Source: Pseudomonas weihenstephanensis
GTDB lineage: Bacteria > Pseudomonadota > Gammaproteobacteria > Pseudomonadales > Pseudomonadaceae
Direction of reading: 5' to 3'
NCBI RefSeq assembly: GCF_001043055.1
Contig: NZ_JYLF01000001.1
Span: 310,001-374,000, forward strand
Length of the DNA: 64,000 nt
Made by a program: the position numbers and the translations under genes. Under the pieces are notes generated by a model. It ran no database searches. It saw only the letters and a program-made list of their open reading frames with translations, and was not told the origin of the DNA. How positions within the stretch are numbered: position 1 is the stretch's first letter; each line of letters begins with the position of its first letter. This document shows positions 62,578-64,000 of this stretch, piece by piece.

Positions 62578-62622
62578 CAGGAGCTGCCGCCTGTCAAAAG
62601 CGAGCAGCCTGCGGCACCTACG
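62578..62622 (+). repeat. REP-like palindromic element
   Basis: Arms AGGAGCTGCCGC and GCGGCACCTACG flank a centre rich in CTG/CAG words. The layout matches the short extragenic palindromes common between Pseudomonas genes (GTAGGTGCCGCAGGCTGC-type). It lies between a gene end and a terminator, the usual place. Confidence 0.6.
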
Positions 62623-62632
62623 GATTTAGTAG

Positions 62633-62664
62633 GCAAAAAAAAGCACCCCGAGGGGTGCTTTTTT
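62633..62664 (-). terminator. Bidirectional terminator between the glycine-zipper gene and suhB
   Basis: AAAAAAGCACCCC pairs with GGGGTGCTTTTTT around a short GA loop, with A and T runs on both sides. It serves both convergent genes. Confidence 0.92.
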
Positions 62665-62679
62665 GTTTGCGCGCTTCGC

Positions 62680-63495
62680 TTAGCGTTTCAGCGAGGCAGG
62701 CAAGTGCGGCTGAATAGCCGTCAGTACAGCTTTGAAGCACTTGGTGTTGCCGGCAACGATGTGGCCTTTTTCAAGGAAATCGTGGCTGCCGGTGAAGTCG
62801 CTGACCAGGCCGCCTGCTTCTTGAATCAACAGTGCGCCTGCGGCCATGTCCCATTCGGACAAGCCCGACTCCCAGAATGCGTCGAAACGACCGGCGGCCA
62901 CATAGGCCAGGTCCAGGCTGGCAGCGCCTGCACGACGGATACCAGCGGTTTGACCGACCAGGCTGCGGAACATGCCCAGATAGTTATCCAGGTTGTCCAT
63001 TTGGTTGTCGCGGAACGGGAAGCCGGTACCCAGCAGGGCGCCTTCAAGGCTGGTGCGACCGCTGACGCGCAGGCGGCGACCATTGAGTTGGGCGCCACGG
63101 CCACGGCTGGCGGTGAATTCTTCTTGGCGAACCGGGTCAAGTACGACGGCGTGCTCAAGGCGGCCGCGGTATTTGCAGGCAATGCTGACTGCGAAGTGCG
63201 GAACGCCACGCAGGAAGTTGGTAGTGCCATCCAGTGGGTCGATGATCCACAGGTAGTCGGCGCCTTCGCCGCTGCCAGCGTGCAGGCCGGTTTCTTCACC
63301 GAGAATGCCGTGTGTCGGATAAGCCTTGCGCAAGGCGTCGATGATTTTCTGCTCGGCAGCACGATCGACTTCAGAGACGTAATCCTTGGCGTCTTTTTCG
63401 TCAACCTTGATGGTATCCAGGCGCTCGATGGAGCGGAAAATCAATTCACTGGCGCTGCGGGCGGCGCGCAGCGCGATATTCAGCATGGGCTGCAT
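62680..63495 (-). CDS. suhB: Inositol-1-monophosphatase family protein SuhB
   Basis: A 271-residue magnesium-dependent phosphatase-fold protein. The metal site is formed by GEETG (glutamate) and WIIDPLDGTTNFLRG (the D-P-L-D-G-T motif), with WDMAAGALLIQEAGG near the C-terminus. In E. coli and Pseudomonas SuhB also takes part in rRNA antitermination and in virulence and motility regulation. It is divergent from trmJ, with a 143-base gap. Confidence 0.96.
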   Translation of the reverse strand: MQPMLNIALRAARSASELIFRSIERLDTIKVDEKDAKDYVSEVDRAAEQKIIDALRKAYPTHGILGEETGLHAGSGEGADYLWIIDPLDGTTNFLRGVPHFAVSIACKYRGRLEHAVVLDPVRQEEFTASRGRGAQLNGRRLRVSGRTSLEGALLGTGFPFRDNQMDNLDNYLGMFRSLVGQTAGIRRAGAASLDLAYVAAGRFDAFWESGLSEWDMAAGALLIQEAGGLVSDFTGSHDFLEKGHIVAGNTKCFKAVLTAIQPHLPASLKR

Positions 63496-63638
63496 GGACG
63501 TTTCACCTAGGTCGTTAAAGAAAGCCGAACATTCTAGCAGAAAAGTTTGGCATATGAAGGTTTGCGTTAGCTTTCGTAGCTTAAGGTGATGGGCTTAGGT
63601 AAGATTTGCTCCCTTTTAACGGTCTGTGAGCGCTCCCA

Positions 63639-64000
63639 TTGCTGTCAAATATTCGTGTCGTTCTGGTCAATACCAGCCATCCCGGCAACATCGGTGGTGC
63701 TGCGCGTGCCATGAAAAACATGGGCTTGTCGCGACTGGTTCTGGTTGAGCCGAGGCTGTTCCCGCATCACGAGGCCGATGCACGTGCGTCGGGCGCGGGC
63801 GATATTCTCGAAAATGCACAGGTAGTGGCCACGCTGGAGGACGCGTTGGTAGGGTGCAATCTGGTATTGGGTACCAGTGCGCGCGATCGCCGTATCCCGT
63901 GGCCGTTGCTCGATCCGCGTGAGTGCGGGCAAAAAGTTGTCGAAGAGGCCACGCAGGGCGCTGAGATTGCTTTGGTGTTTGGTCGTGAAGATTCGGGCCT
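63639..64000 (+). CDS. trmJ: tRNA (Cm32/Um32) methyltransferase TrmJ, cut by the window end
   Basis: A SPOUT-family enzyme that 2'-O-methylates position 32 of some tRNAs. The first 120 residues are present: VVLVNTSHPGNIGGAARAMKN, the SPOUT start, then LVLGTSARDRRIPWP and ALVFGREDSGL at the edge, which begins the SAM-binding knot. The start is TTG (then CTG, TCA); an in-frame stop four codons upstream rules out a longer protein. Divergent from suhB. Confidence 0.95.
   Translation, partial: MLSNIRVVLVNTSHPGNIGGAARAMKNMGLSRLVLVEPRLFPHHEADARASGAGDILENAQVVATLEDALVGCNLVLGTSARDRRIPWPLLDPRECGQKVVEEATQGAEIALVFGREDSG

Overview
The window is a chromosomal stretch of a Pseudomonas, most like the P. fluorescens/P. 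putida side of the genus. The grounds are the complete pseudomonad division and cell-wall (dcw) cluster, an RNase P RNA gene just before it, the order norR - hmp - dsbB - cyoABCDE, an OprD-type porin, and queA - tgt - yajC - secD - secF followed by suhB and trmJ. Coding density is high, GTG and TTG starts are common, and I found no insertion sequence, prophage, integrase or CRISPR array.

Layout. 1-2.6 kb (minus): gmhA (cut by the window edge), yraN, lpoA. 2.8-4.2 kb: rsmI and the RNase P RNA rnpB. 4.4-22.4 kb (plus): mraZ, rsmH, ftsL, ftsI, murE, murF, mraY, murD, ftsW, murG, murC, ddlB, ftsQ, ftsA, ftsZ and lpxC, most joined by overlapping stop and start codons. Its promoter carries three MraZ-type direct repeats. 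22.5-31.5 kb: an OprD porin, a small exported protein, a two-component system with an RND pump and adaptor, and two small proteins. 31.7-35.7 kb: Aer-like receptor, CheV, GNAT enzyme, and a locus where a truncated nitrilase is joined to the tail of an asparaginase. 35.9-45.2 kb: NorR and flavohemoglobin (nitric oxide detoxification), DsbB, and the cytochrome bo3 oxidase operon with heme O synthase. 45.4-56.2 kb: a chemoreceptor, a DUF924 gene with an internal deletion, two unrecognised genes, an Lrp regulator facing a LysE exporter, an iron-type sigma/anti-sigma/TonB-receptor cassette, and a c-type cytochrome. 56.3-64 kb: tRNA-Leu(CAA), queuosine genes queA and tgt, the SecDF-YajC genes, a glycine-zipper protein, suhB, and the start of trmJ.

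How the parts work together. The dcw block makes lipid-linked peptidoglycan precursor and builds the divisome, with lpxC adding the first committed step of lipid A. The norR-hmp pair is a self-contained NO-responsive unit: three GT-N7-AC sites and a sigma54-like promoter lie between the genes. DsbB and the cyo operon serve quinone-linked redox and aerobic respiration. The FecI/FecR/receptor genes form a cell-surface signalling cassette behind a Fur-like box.

I found no convincing entirely new system. The best leads are the unrecognised 106-aa and 520-aa gene pair (47.9-49.9 kb), the nitrilase/asparaginase deletion junction (about 35.08 kb), the in-frame internal deletion in the DUF924 gene, the MraZ repeats, and the NO-responsive control region. 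Database comparison was not possible, so family calls rest on motifs and context read directly from the sequence.
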